Below are positions 36,338-45,864 of a DNA stretch of 55,083 bases, one piece after another. Origin of the DNA: Bacillota bacterium (lineage in GTDB: Bacteria > Bacillota > Limnochordia > DTU080); assembly GCA_012840225.1 (NCBI GenBank), contig DULU01000063.1, positions 1 through 55,083 of the forward strand, in the 5' to 3' direction. Below the pieces are notes generated by a model that made no database searches, was not told the origin of the DNA, and saw nothing but the letters and a program-made list of their open reading frames with translations. Both the position numbers and the translations under genes were made by a program. Position 1 is the first letter of the stretch; every line of letters begins with the position of its first letter.

Positions 36338-37531
36338 ATGACTACGAAGGTCATGATAGTAGCCGGGGAGGCGTCCGGCGATCTGCACGGCAGCCACCTG
36401 GCGAAAAAACTGATCGAGCTGGAACCCGAGGTGAAACTATTCGGCATGGGGGGCACGCTGATGAAAGAAGCCGGCGTGCGTCTTTTGTTCAATCCTACGG
36501 GTATCAGCGCTTTAGGTTTTGTGGAAGTGCTGAAAAACGTCCAGGTGCTCAGGCGGGTGCTTATGCGCCTGGGCGAGGTGATGAGCCGCCAGAAGCCGGA
36601 CGTGCTGGTAGTCATCGATTTTCCCGGATTCAATATGCGCTTGGCGGAGATGGCGCATCGCTTGGGTATCCCGGTGGTATATTACATCGGCCCGTCCGTT
36701 TGGGCCTGGGGGAGGGGCCGGGCGAAGAAGGTGGCGAAAAACGTCTCCTGTGTCTGCTCCATTTTCCCCTTTGAGGCGGCGGAATACCAGGCGGCGGGAG
36801 CCAGGGTGTGCTATGTGGGCCACCCGCTCCTCGATAGCGTCAAGCAGAATCTCAGCCGGGAGGAGTATCTGACAAATATCGGCCTTGAGCCGGAGAGGCC
36901 CTTTTTCGCTTTACTGCCGGGGAGCCGGGAGCAGGAGATCAAACAGCTTTTGCCCCTGATGCTGAAAGCCTCCAGGTTGATCAAGCTGGAGATACCTGAG
37001 GCACAGTTCGGCATCCCGGTAGCCCACACCCTATCGAGAAGAATGATTGAAAGCTATGTGCACGCCGTAGACGGAGTGCAGCCTTTGGTGATGATGGAAG
37101 GCACTACCATCGACATGCTGGGAGCCGCCGACGCCGCCATCATTGCCGGCGGCACCGCCACTTTGGAAGCCGCCATTCTCGGCACCCCCATGGTCATGGT
37201 AGCCAAATTGGCGCCCAGCACCTACAGGATCTTTAAAATGCTGGTAAAGATTAAGCTATATGCCTTGCCGAACATTGTGGCGGGACATAAAGTGGTCGAG
37301 GAACTGATCCAGCACGAAGCCACGCCTGAAGCCATGGCGGCGGAAATCGTCGATTTATGGCGGCATCCCGAGCGCCGGCAAAGAATAAAGGAACAGTTGG
37401 CCGAGGTGGTAAAACGGTTGGGACAAAACGGGGCTTCCACCCGCACCGCTCAGGCAGTTTTAGCTGTGGGGCGGGGTGAGGATCCCGGTCGCTATTCCCT
37501 TGATTACCAGGCCAAGAGGTCAGGGGACTGA
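36338..37531 (+). CDS. lpxB: Lipid-A-disaccharide synthase LpxB
   Basis: About 397 residues of a GT-B (GT19) glycosyltransferase that joins lipid X and UDP-diacylglucosamine. The N-terminus MIVAGEASGDLHGSHLAK is diagnostic, followed by VVIDFPGFNMRLA, YYIGPSVWAWGRGRAKK, YVGHPLLD, LLPGSREQEIKQLLP and GGTATLEAAILGTPMV. GTG 36335 or ATG 36338 could start it; GGAGG overlaps both, so initiation signals are poor. Of the three LpxB-type proteins in the window this is the one with the standard synthase motifs. Confidence 0.95.
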   Translation: MTTKVMIVAGEASGDLHGSHLAKKLIELEPEVKLFGMGGTLMKEAGVRLLFNPTGISALGFVEVLKNVQVLRRVLMRLGEVMSRQKPDVLVVIDFPGFNMRLAEMAHRLGIPVVYYIGPSVWAWGRGRAKKVAKNVSCVCSIFPFEAAEYQAAGARVCYVGHPLLDSVKQNLSREEYLTNIGLEPERPFFALLPGSREQEIKQLLPLMLKASRLIKLEIPEAQFGIPVAHTLSRRMIESYVHAVDGVQPLVMMEGTTIDMLGAADAAIIAGGTATLEAAILGTPMVMVAKLAPSTYRIFKMLVKIKLYALPNIVAGHKVVEELIQHEATPEAMAAEIVDLWRHPERRQRIKEQLAEVVKRLGQNGASTRTAQAVLAVGRGEDPGRYSLDYQAKRSGD

Positions 37532-37534
37532 AAG

Positions 37535-38875
37535 ATGGATATTGTCTTGACCGTAAACAGTCCAGGTGAGGTGGCGGCCTGGCTCACCCCGGCTGTGCGC
37601 GCCTTGCGCCGGCGGGCGCCGTCCAGCACGATCACCGTTTGTATACCTCCATGCACTTTTGCCAGCGGCGCCGAAGCCGGGGTGGTGGCCTCTCTGCCCG
37701 AGGTGGACCGGGTCATACCCCCCAAGGCCTTCCTTGCCTATCTCTTTTTCGGCCGTCGCCCGCCGGGATGGCAGCCGGGGCGGGAAGGGGCGGTGTGTTT
37801 CCTGGGCGGCGATCTGTTATACGCTGCCTGGCTGGCTCGCCGCTTGCGCTATCCGGCGCTGGCTTATACCGAAGGGCGGGTGCAATGGGAGAAGTCTTAT
37901 CAAGTATTTATGGTACCCGACAGAAAGGCGGAGGAGCGGGCCCTCAGGTCAAAGGCAGCGAGAGAGCAGGTGGTGATGATCGGGGATTTGATGCTGGATG
38001 CCGTGGAGCCAAAAAGTCCCGACAAGGCAGCCGCCCGGCACCTCCTGGGAATTGAGGATGGGGAGATCCTCCTGGCTCTCTTCCCCGGTAGCCGTCCATT
38101 TGAGCTGCAGGCCATGCTTCCCTTTTTCCTGCGCACGGTAGAAATTGTCGCCCAGGCGCTCAGCACGCTGAACCTGCGCCTGCAGGTGCTGGTCAGCCTC
38201 TCCCCGTTCATCAACCCGGACCTTCTGGCTGCTGCCGCAGCTCACACCCCGCCTGGGATGGAAGGTTCTGTGGCGGAAATCAGGAGCGGCGGCGGTTCTT
38301 CAACTATAGAAGCCTCCATTCCCGGAGTGAAAACCTGGACTCTCGTCACCGGCAAGCTGGAGGTGACCGCCTACCAGGGGTGTCAGTATGATTGCATGCT
38401 GGCGAGCGACTTGGCCCTGACCGTGCCCGGCAGCAACACCATGGAGATGGCCTATTTCGGCTTGCCGATGGTGGTGGCTGTGCCGCTCAACCGGGCAGAG
38501 GATATCCCCCTGGAAGGGTTGCCAGGGCTGATAGGCAGTATCCCGCTGGTCGGGCCCAGGATAAAGAAGGCGGCCGTGCACCGATTGGCCACGCGCGTTA
38601 GATTCACGGCTTTACCCAACCGCCGGGCCGGGCAAAAAGTAGTGCCGGAAGTGATAGGGCAGATTCAGCCGGCCGATCTGGCCATTCCCCTGGTGGAGCT
38701 GGCGAGGCAACCGCAGAAGCGGGCGGCCGTGAGCGAGCGGCTGCGGCAGATAGCCGGCAGCAAAGGGGCGGCCGCCAAATTGGCGGAGTTGGTGGTAGAG
38801 ACGGCGGAAGGATGGAACGAAAGGAACGGAAGGGCAGGGGATTACGGTGACCGCCGGGCGGCAAAAAGAAGTTAG
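37535..38875 (+). CDS. LpxB-like glycosyltransferase paralogue A
   Basis: A 446-residue protein related to LpxB. It opens with DIVLTVNSPGEVAAWLTPAV, like a group of cyanobacterial LpxB-like proteins, and keeps the GT-B donor motifs LFPGSRPFELQAMLPFF and LTVPGSNTMEMAYFGLPMVV. The LpxB opening GEASGDLHG is absent, so the acceptor is probably different. It starts three bases after lpxB and overlaps msbA by 29 bases, so it is tightly coupled to lipid A synthesis and flipping. It may add a further sugar to lipid A or a related glycolipid. Function is inferred from family and place only. Confidence 0.75.
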   Translation: MDIVLTVNSPGEVAAWLTPAVRALRRRAPSSTITVCIPPCTFASGAEAGVVASLPEVDRVIPPKAFLAYLFFGRRPPGWQPGREGAVCFLGGDLLYAAWLARRLRYPALAYTEGRVQWEKSYQVFMVPDRKAEERALRSKAAREQVVMIGDLMLDAVEPKSPDKAAARHLLGIEDGEILLALFPGSRPFELQAMLPFFLRTVEIVAQALSTLNLRLQVLVSLSPFINPDLLAAAAAHTPPGMEGSVAEIRSGGGSSTIEASIPGVKTWTLVTGKLEVTAYQGCQYDCMLASDLALTVPGSNTMEMAYFGLPMVVAVPLNRAEDIPLEGLPGLIGSIPLVGPRIKKAAVHRLATRVRFTALPNRRAGQKVVPEVIGQIQPADLAIPLVELARQPQKRAAVSERLRQIAGSKGAAAKLAELVVETAEGWNERNGRAGDYGDRRAAKRS

Positions 38876-40667
38876 AGGTGAAAGAGACAGCCGCTCCACG
38901 CTGAAGCGCTTGCTTTTCTTTCTCTCACCCGGCAAATGGCTGATAAGTGCAGCCCTGCTTTTGATTTGCCTATCGGCCGGGGTGCAGCTCATCATCCCCA
39001 TCTATTTCGGCCGAGTCTTCCTCGATCAGATATTGATCGGCGGGCAAAACCTGCACCTCCTCAACATCATCGCCCTCTCGGTGCTGGGGCTATTCCTGAT
39101 CAAAGGTATATTCAATTACGGACAGGTCTACCTTCTCGCTTATGCCGGCCACAAGCTCGTCTACGACCTGCGCAACAGCCTCTTTGCTCACCTGCAACGC
39201 CTTTCGCTGCGCTATTATGACCAGACGCGCACCGGTGAGACCATCGCCAGGATGACCAACGATATCACCCTCATCCAGACCGGTTTGACTACCGGCCTGC
39301 GCGATTTTCTCATGGACATACTGACGCTCCTAGGTATCCTGGTTTTTTTGTTTTATCTGCACTGGCGCCTCTCTCTTATCACCCTCGTCACCTTTCCCCT
39401 GGTGATCCTGGCCGTCAATATTTATGGCCGGCGCATCCGCCGCTTCACCGGTCTGATGCAGGAGAAGGTGGGGGATATCAGCTCGCAGCTGCAGGAGACC
39501 TTCATCGGCATCAGGGTGATCAAGGCTTTCACCATGGAGGAGGGAGAGCGGGAGCGATTCAAGGCCCGTAATTACCAGACCTTGCAGGCCGGCATGAAAT
39601 CGGCCCAGACCCTGGCGACGGTGACTCCGGTGGTGGAGTTGTTTATGGTGGCCGGCATGGTGCTGGTTTTCTGGTATGGGGCACAGGAAGTGGTTAAAGG
39701 GCATTTGACCACCGGGGAGCTGACGGCATTTATCGGCTATCTGGGCATGGCTTCCGCCCCCATCAACGGGCTGACCAGGGCTATCAGCCTTTTTCAGCAG
39801 TCCTTGGCCGCCGGGGATCGGGTGTTTCAGCTCTTGGATGAAGAGGTGGAGATCAAAGAGCCGCCCCACCCCATTGTATTGCCTGAGGTGCGCGGCCGGG
39901 TGGTGTTCGAAAATGTTGCCTTCGCCTATAGGAGCGGGGAGCCGGTGCTGGAGAATATCAACCTGACGGTGGAGCCGGGAGAAGTGGTGGCCTTGGTGGG
40001 CAAAAGCGGCACCGGCAAATCGACGCTGGTCAATCTCCTGCCCCGCTTTTATGATCCGACGGCCGGCCGCGTCACCCTGGACGGCCACGATTTGCGTTCG
40101 CTCAACATCAAATGGCTACGCTCCCAGATCGGGCTGGTGCCCCAGGAGACCATCCTTTTCGGCGTGACCATCGGCGAGAATATCCGTTACGGGCGTCCTG
40201 AAGCCTCCCAGTCCGAGGTGGAGGAAGCCGCCCGCCGGGCCAACGCTTACGATTTCATCATGCGGCTGCCGCAGGGTTTTGAGACGGTGGTGGGGGAGAG
40301 AGGGGTCACTTTATCCGGCGGGCAACGGCAGCGCATTGCCATCGCTCGGGCCATCCTGCGCAATCCCCGCCTTTTGATTCTCGATGAAGCCACTTCCAGC
40401 CTGGATGCGGAATCGGAGATCACGGTGCAGGAAGCTTTGAGTCGGCTGATGAAGGAGCGTACCACTTTCGTCATCGCCCATCGTCTCACCACCGTGATGG
40501 GCGCCGACCGCATCCTGGTGATCGAAGACGGCAGGATTGCCGAGGAAGGCAGCCATGAGGAACTGCTCTCCAAAGGCGGGCTATATTGCCAGTTATATGA
40601 AGCCCAGTTCAGGCAGGAGGCGGAAGGGGCAGAGACGGACAGGGGGAGCGGCAGTGACGGCAAGTAA
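38847..40667 (+). CDS. msbA: Lipid A flippase MsbA-type ABC exporter
   Basis: A 606-residue half-transporter: six membrane helices (about 25-320), then an ATPase domain with Walker A GKSGTGKST (about 385-393), Q-loop LVPQETILFGVTIGENI, signature LSGGQRQRIAIARAIL (about 489) and Walker B LLILDEATSSLD. The family flips lipid A-core across the inner membrane. Its position among lpx genes supports MsbA over a drug exporter. It starts at GTG 38847 inside the previous gene and overlaps the next by 14 bases. Confidence 0.9.
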   Translation: MTAGRQKEVRGERDSRSTLKRLLFFLSPGKWLISAALLLICLSAGVQLIIPIYFGRVFLDQILIGGQNLHLLNIIALSVLGLFLIKGIFNYGQVYLLAYAGHKLVYDLRNSLFAHLQRLSLRYYDQTRTGETIARMTNDITLIQTGLTTGLRDFLMDILTLLGILVFLFYLHWRLSLITLVTFPLVILAVNIYGRRIRRFTGLMQEKVGDISSQLQETFIGIRVIKAFTMEEGERERFKARNYQTLQAGMKSAQTLATVTPVVELFMVAGMVLVFWYGAQEVVKGHLTTGELTAFIGYLGMASAPINGLTRAISLFQQSLAAGDRVFQLLDEEVEIKEPPHPIVLPEVRGRVVFENVAFAYRSGEPVLENINLTVEPGEVVALVGKSGTGKSTLVNLLPRFYDPTAGRVTLDGHDLRSLNIKWLRSQIGLVPQETILFGVTIGENIRYGRPEASQSEVEEAARRANAYDFIMRLPQGFETVVGERGVTLSGGQRQRIAIARAILRNPRLLILDEATSSLDAESEITVQEALSRLMKERTTFVIAHRLTTVMGADRILVIEDGRIAEEGSHEELLSKGGLYCQLYEAQFRQEAEGAETDRGSGSDGK

Positions 40668-41928
40668 AGGCCGGGTGCTCATCATCAGTAACGGCCACGG
40701 TGAGGATCAGATGGGTGCTCTTCTGGGCCGGGCTTTGCAAAGCCGGGGCTATGAGGTGTTCTCCTTCCCTTTGGTGGGTGAGGGGCTGGCTTATCGCTCG
40801 GCGGGCCTTACTATCACCGGGGTGCAGAAGACGATGCCTTCCGGAGGTTTCATATTGGACAGTGGGCGGGCACTCTGGCGGGACATCAAGGCCGGATTGC
40901 TCAGGCTGACCTGGCAGCAGGCCCAGGCCTTGCGCCGTAGCCGCCATCAGGTCGATTGGGCCATCGGGGTGGGCGATATCTACCCCCTTCTGATGAATGC
41001 CCTCTTTTTGCGCCGGCCTTTCATCCTCATTCCCACTGCCAAGTCGGATTACATAAGGAGCCATTTTGCCTGGGAGTGCGCCTTGATGAGGCGCTGCGCC
41101 CGCCTGGTCCTGCCCCGCGACCTGCGCACGGCGGTCGGCTTGGCCAAAAGAGACGTCACCGTCGAATACCTGGGCAACCTGATGATGGATGCCATGACAT
41201 TTACCGGTGAACATTGGGGCCTGGCGGGGAAACAGGTGGTGGGGTTGCTGCCGGGCAGCCGGGAGCCGGAGGCCTATAACAATACCCGGCTTATCCTGGA
41301 ATGTGTCGCCAGAATAAATGAAGAGGCAGCCGGGGCGGCTCAAGAAGAAGGCCCGGCTGCGGAAGAAGAAGGTTCGGCGGTGGAGCCCCATTTTGTGCTG
41401 GCTTTAGCCGGCAGTTTGTCGCCAGAGAGGCTGGCGGCGGTAGTGCAGGCCGACGGCTGGCAGTGGCAGCCCTCCGAAGGAGAAGAAGCGGCCAGGGGGG
41501 TGAAAGGCCGGCTCTGCTGCCAAAACGGGGCGGAAGTGCTGGTGGTTTCCGGGCGTTTTGGCGATGTGCTGGCCCTTTCCACAGTGGTGATCGGTATGTC
41601 CGGCACAGGGAATGAACAGGCTGCCGGCCTTGGCATCCCTGTGGTGGCGCCAACCGGCGCCGGACCGCAGTTCACCGCCGCCTTTGCCGAAGACCAGCAC
41701 CGCCTCTTGGGCGAAGCCCTCCTGATCGTCAGGGAGGGACCGGCCGCCGTGGCGGCAGCGGTCAAAACGCTCTTGCGCGATGTAGAGCGGAGACGCCGTA
41801 TGGGAGATTGCGGTCGGGAACGCATGGGTCCGCCGGGTGCGGCGGAGCGGATGGCCAAACGCCTGGATACCCTGATGCAAAACCGGGGCCCGAAGGAAAA
41901 GGCGGAGAAAAAGTGGAGGATAGAATGA
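40654..41928 (+). CDS. LpxB-like glycosyltransferase paralogue B (TIGR03492-like)
   Basis: A 424-residue protein that opens with VLIISNGHGEDQMGALLGRA, as in the lipid-A-disaccharide-synthase-related family first defined in cyanobacteria and Deinococcus. Other blocks are WAIGVGDIYPLLMNAL, IPTAKSDYI, EYLGNLMMDAM, LLPGSREPEAYNN and GMSGTGNEQAAGLGIPVV. A Glu/Ala-rich insert lies at about 224-245. Start GTG 40654 overlaps msbA. Together with paralogue A it brackets msbA, implying a shared pathway. Probable role is glycosyl transfer to a lipid at the inner membrane; donor and acceptor are unknown. Confidence 0.75.
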   Translation: MTASKGRVLIISNGHGEDQMGALLGRALQSRGYEVFSFPLVGEGLAYRSAGLTITGVQKTMPSGGFILDSGRALWRDIKAGLLRLTWQQAQALRRSRHQVDWAIGVGDIYPLLMNALFLRRPFILIPTAKSDYIRSHFAWECALMRRCARLVLPRDLRTAVGLAKRDVTVEYLGNLMMDAMTFTGEHWGLAGKQVVGLLPGSREPEAYNNTRLILECVARINEEAAGAAQEEGPAAEEEGSAVEPHFVLALAGSLSPERLAAVVQADGWQWQPSEGEEAARGVKGRLCCQNGAEVLVVSGRFGDVLALSTVVIGMSGTGNEQAAGLGIPVVAPTGAGPQFTAAFAEDQHRLLGEALLIVREGPAAVAAAVKTLLRDVERRRRMGDCGRERMGPPGAAERMAKRLDTLMQNRGPKEKAEKKWRIE

Positions 41929-42887
41929 AAGATTTACCCGGCAAGACCGAGGATGGGTCCACACTGCTGGCCAGCGTGATCATTCCCACCTATAACCGGC
42001 GGGCTGTTCTGCAAAAGTGCCTTTTGGCCTTGGCGGAGCAGACCGCTCCACCGCACACCTATGAGGTGGTGGTGGTCGACGACCATTCCAGCGACGATAC
42101 CGCCGCCATGCTGGATAACCTCGAGATGCCCTACCGGCTCGTCAGGATCACCATGCCCCGGCGTACCGGTCCGGGCGGGGCGCGCAACGCCGGGATCAAA
42201 GCCGCCCAGGCGCCTATCATCATCTTTCTGGACAGCGATCTCATCCCCGCACCCACTTTGGTAGCCTCTCACCTGGCCGTTCATGAAGGGGAGAGCCGGC
42301 TTATCGGCCATGGTCCCGTAATCCATACCACCGATCTGGATCATCCCACCGCCACCAAAATGAAGGTGACGGATATCTCCCGGGCCTATTTTGCCACCGG
42401 CAATGTCTCCATCAGAAAGGAGCATCTCCTGGCCGCCGGCCTCTTTGACGAAGACTTTGTGGAATATGGCTGGGAGGATCTGGAACTTGGTCGCCGGCTG
42501 CGCCGCCTGAAGCTGAAGGCCGTACCCGTACCGGAGGCCAAAGGTTATCATTATAAACCGGCCTTGCGGCTTTTTCAGCTGCCGGCGCTCATCGAGAGAG
42601 AACGTCAGAGAGCGCGCACGGCCGTCATATATTACAACAAACATCCGGAAAAGATGGTGCGCTACAGCATCATGCTCAGCCCCTTCTTTTTTTGGTTGGA
42701 CCGGCTGCTGCATATGGGCAATTGGGCGGAGAAGCCAGGTGCCGCCCGCCTTCTGGAACGCCTGGAGAGGGCGGGGCGGACCGGGCTGTTGCGTTTTCTT
42801 GTGCGCTTGATCACCCATCATGCCTATTTTGAGGAACTGCGCCACATCATCACCCCTGATCATCCGGCGCGGCGCTGGGTCAGGTGA
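41925..42887 (+). CDS. Family 2 glycosyltransferase
   Basis: A 320-residue GT-A enzyme. SVIIPTYNRRAVLQKCL opens the fold, followed by VVVVDDHSSDDT, GARNAGIKAA, the metal-binding IIFLDSDLIPAP and the acceptor region GWEDLELGRRL. No membrane helix is obvious, so it acts at the cytoplasmic face. It starts in the last bases of the previous gene (4-base overlap, GGAGG five bases upstream). In this operon it probably adds sugars to the LPS core or O-chain; sugar unknown. Confidence 0.88.
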   Translation: MKDLPGKTEDGSTLLASVIIPTYNRRAVLQKCLLALAEQTAPPHTYEVVVVDDHSSDDTAAMLDNLEMPYRLVRITMPRRTGPGGARNAGIKAAQAPIIIFLDSDLIPAPTLVASHLAVHEGESRLIGHGPVIHTTDLDHPTATKMKVTDISRAYFATGNVSIRKEHLLAAGLFDEDFVEYGWEDLELGRRLRRLKLKAVPVPEAKGYHYKPALRLFQLPALIERERQRARTAVIYYNKHPEKMVRYSIMLSPFFFWLDRLLHMGNWAEKPGAARLLERLERAGRTGLLRFLVRLITHHAYFEELRHIITPDHPARRWVR

Positions 42888-42924
42888 ATCTACATCGGAT
42901 ATTCGATTGCTTATAAGGAGGCTC

Positions 42925-43893
42925 ATGGCTTTGGCAGAATATCGGAAACATGACCGTGAAGACAGACGGGTGCTGGTGACCGGCGGTGCCGGCTTTATCG
43001 GCTCTCATGTAGTGGAAGCCGCTCTGGCCGCCGGATATGAAGTAGCCGTCATAGATAATTTATCCACCGGGCACCTGGAGAATTTGCCCCGGGGCGTAAC
43101 GGAGTTTTATCAGTGCGACATCACCGATCTGCCGGCGGTGGAGGCGGCCTTCACTTCATTCAGACCGCACTATTGCCTGCATCTGGCGGCGCAGATCGAT
43201 GTGCGGCGCTCGGTAGAGGATCCGGCCTTTGATGCCTCCGTCAACATCATCGGCACCCTCAACCTGCTCGAAACCTGCCGGCGCTCCGAGGTGGAGAAGG
43301 TGGTTTTTGCCTCTTCGGCAGCGGTATACGGCAACCCCCGCTATGTGCCGCTGGATGAGGAGCACCCGCTCGAGCCCCTTTCTCCCTATGGGGTGAGCAA
43401 ACATACGGCAGAGCATTATCTGGCCATGTATCGCCATCTGTATGGCCTGGATTATGTGGTGCTGCGCTACGCCAATGTCTACGGCCCCAGACAGGATGCC
43501 AAAGGAGAAGGCGGTGTGGTGGCCATCTTCACCGACCGCTTTTTGTCCGGCCGCCCCATCACCATTTTCGGCGACGGGGAGCAGACCCGCGATTTCGTCT
43601 ATGCCGGCGATGTGGCCCGGGCGAACCTTCTGGCGCTGGAGGCGAAATTTAGCGGCATCGTCAACATAAGTACGGCCGTGGAAACGAGCGTCAACCGCTT
43701 GTATGAAATGATGGCCAAGGTGAGCCAATCCAAGGCCCCTCCTTGTTCATGGGTGGACGAGCGGCCCGGCGAAATCCGCCGCAGCGCCTTGACCAATAAC
43801 AAAGCCCTGGCTGAGCTGGGATGGCGCCCGGAAATGGATCTGCTGACGGGACTGAAGCTGACTATGGCCGCCCAGGCCAAAGCCGCCTCCTGA
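42925..43893 (+). CDS. NAD-dependent sugar-nucleotide epimerase (GalE-like)
   Basis: A 322-residue extended short-chain dehydrogenase. The NAD motif is VTGGAGFIGSHV (about 19-30), the serine block SSAAVYG, and the catalytic pair YGVSK. YANVYGPRQD and FGDGEQTRDFVYAGDVA are typical of UDP-glucose/UDP-GlcNAc 4-epimerases and some UDP-glucuronate decarboxylases. ATG 42925 follows AAGGAGG. It likely provides galactose-type sugars for the nearby glycosyltransferases. It is followed by 169 bases without a gene before lptB, in which I see no clear signal. Confidence 0.88.
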   Translation: MALAEYRKHDREDRRVLVTGGAGFIGSHVVEAALAAGYEVAVIDNLSTGHLENLPRGVTEFYQCDITDLPAVEAAFTSFRPHYCLHLAAQIDVRRSVEDPAFDASVNIIGTLNLLETCRRSEVEKVVFASSAAVYGNPRYVPLDEEHPLEPLSPYGVSKHTAEHYLAMYRHLYGLDYVVLRYANVYGPRQDAKGEGGVVAIFTDRFLSGRPITIFGDGEQTRDFVYAGDVARANLLALEAKFSGIVNISTAVETSVNRLYEMMAKVSQSKAPPCSWVDERPGEIRRSALTNNKALAELGWRPEMDLLTGLKLTMAAQAKAAS

Positions 43894-44062
43894 AACTGAA
43901 ACGGCAACAGAGGCCGCTATTAGTCCTCCCGATCTCCTGAACCTGCCGCTCCGGCCAACAACTGGACAAAGGGGTAAGCCGGAAAGATAACGAAATCTTA
44001 TTCAGCGCACCGCAGAGATCGTTTGTCGCCGGTGGATGGAACTGGATGGAGCGAGCCTTACC

Positions 44063-44782
44063 ATGAGCATTGTGGCTGAAAACCTCATCAAAGCCTATTA
44101 CAATCGCCGGGTGGTGGACGGTGTCAGCCTATCCGTGGCTAGGGGGGAGATCGTCGGCCTTTTGGGTCCCAACGGTGCCGGAAAGACCACCACTTTTTAT
44201 ATGATTGTCGGCCTGGAACGCCCCGGCGGCGGGACCATCACTCTCGACGGCCACGACATCACCCACCTGCCGATGTATCGCCGTGCCAGGCTGGGCATCG
44301 GCTACCTGGCCCAGGAATCTTCCATCTTCCGCAAGCTCACTGTGGAAGAGAACGTGAAAGCCATTCTGGAATCCAGGGGTTTGAGCCGCAAGGAGCAAAA
44401 CGAACGCTGCGAGAAGCTTTTGAGCGAATTCGGTATCGATAGCGTGCGTCACCATAAAGGCTTCATGCTTTCCGGCGGAGAAAGAAGGCGGACCGAGATC
44501 GTGCGGGCTCTGGCGGCCGATCCCGCCTTTATTTTGCTGGACGAGCCCTTTGCCGGTGTGGACCCGATCGCCGTGGCCGACATTCAGTCCATAGTAGCCG
44601 ATCTGAAAGCGCGAGGTATCGGCGTATTGATCACCGATCATAACGTGCGGGACACCTTGGCCATTGTGGACAGAGCCTATATCATGCACCAGGGAAAGAT
44701 CCTGGTCTCGGGACCGAGTGCCGAAATTGCCGAGAATCCGGTGGCCAGAAAATTCTATTTGGGCGAGAGGTTTGTGCTGTGA
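44063..44782 (+). CDS. lptB: LPS export ATPase LptB
   Basis: A 239-residue ATPase powering LPS extraction by LptB2FG. Walker A is GPNGAGKTT (about 36-44), signature [16 protein letters not shown], Walker [17 protein letters not shown] and switch [10 protein letters not shown]. The segments [17 protein letters not shown] and [12 protein letters not shown] distinguish LptB from LivG-type ATPases. ATG 44063 matches the usual N-terminus [11 protein letters not shown] 44036 would add nine residues. Its last four bases overlap the next permease gene. Confidence 0.93.
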   Translation: MSIVAENLIKAYYNRRVVDGVSLSVARGEIVGLLGPNGAGKTTTFYMIVGLERPGGGTITLDGHDITHLPMYRRARLGIGYLAQESSIFRKLTVEENVKAILESRGLSRKEQNERCEKLLSEFGIDSVRHHKGFMLSGGERRRTEIVRALAADPAFILLDEPFAGVDPIAVADIQSIVADLKARGIGVLITDHNVRDTLAIVDRAYIMHQGKILVSGPSAEIAENPVARKFYLGERFVL

Positions 44783-45864
44783 AAATCATATCCCGCTATA
44801 TAGCCAGGGAGATGAGCATGCCGCTCCTTTTCGGCGTATGCGCCTTCACCAGCCTTTTTCTGAGCGGGGATTTGTTGCAGCTGGCCAATGTGGTGGTGGA
44901 GACCGGGGCCCCCATCACCGCGGCGCTGAAGGTGTTTGTGCTGAAGCTCCCCCAGATAGTGGTATGGACGCTCCCGATGTCGGTGCTTTTGGCCACTCTG
45001 CTGTCCCTTTCCCGGCTGTCGGCCAACAGCGAAATCGTGGCCATGCGGGCCGGCGGGATCAGCTTCACGGGCATATTCGCTCCCGTGATCGCCATCGCTT
45101 TGTTCATCAGCATCCTGTCCTTCACCATCCAGGAGTTGGTGGTGCCGGCAGCCAACACCAATGCCCAGCGCATCATGGTGGAAGAGGTGCGCGGCCGCAG
45201 CCTGCCCACCGTCACCGAGCATGTGGTGGTGAAAAGGCAAAGCGGCTCACAGCTGGTATGGCTTTTGTATGCCCGCCGCTTCGACAGCCGCACTCAGGAG
45301 CTTACTGACGTGACGATCATGAATATGGAAAACAATCGTCCGAGCAGCACCACATATGCTTCCCGGGTGGTGTGGGAGAACGACACCTGGTATATGGAAA
45401 GCGGTGTCACCCATGTGCTGGACGGCGATGCCGCCTATACCATGACATTTGGCTCCGGTCGCCAGCCGATCGCCCTGGATCAGACCCCCAAACAGCTGGC
45501 GCAGCTGCAAAAGGACCCCGAGCAGATGAGCCTGGCCGAGCTTAAGCAGCACATAGCCATCCTGCAGGAACAGGGAGCGGAGGTTTTGGATCTGGAAGTG
45601 CAGATGCATCTGAAATATTCCATTCCGCTCGCCGCTCTGTTTTTCGCCATAGTCGGGGCCCCTCTGGGAGTGCAGTCGCACCGCACGGCCACTTCCATCG
45701 GTTTTGGTTTGAGCATTATCGTTATTTTTGTTTACTATACCTTGATGACCTTGGGATCCGCCTTAGGGCAGGGTGGATATGTGCCTCCGTGGCTCGGCGC
45801 CTGGTGGCAGAACATCATCCTGGGCGTCTTCGGCCTTTTCCTCTGGAGAAGGCGGGCACGCTGA
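44779..45864 (+). CDS. lptG: Second LptF/LptG-family LPS export permease
   Basis: A 361-residue inner-membrane permease of the YjgP/YjgQ family with six helices around a periplasmic domain (about 130-265). [20 protein letters not shown] is the cytoplasmic coupling block, and [20 protein letters not shown] the second conserved region. It starts at a GTG overlapping the lptB stop and ends overlapping the DUF3084 gene by one base. With the copy at 24549 it should form the heterodimer bound to LptB; which is F and which G is not settled. Confidence 0.9.
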   Translation: MKIISRYIAREMSMPLLFGVCAFTSLFLSGDLLQLANVVVETGAPITAALKVFVLKLPQIVVWTLPMSVLLATLLSLSRLSANSEIVAMRAGGISFTGIFAPVIAIALFISILSFTIQELVVPAANTNAQRIMVEEVRGRSLPTVTEHVVVKRQSGSQLVWLLYARRFDSRTQELTDVTIMNMENNRPSSTTYASRVVWENDTWYMESGVTHVLDGDAAYTMTFGSGRQPIALDQTPKQLAQLQKDPEQMSLAELKQHIAILQEQGAEVLDLEVQMHLKYSIPLAALFFAIVGAPLGVQSHRTATSIGFGLSIIVIFVYYTLMTLGSALGQGGYVPPWLGAWWQNIILGVFGLFLWRRRAR

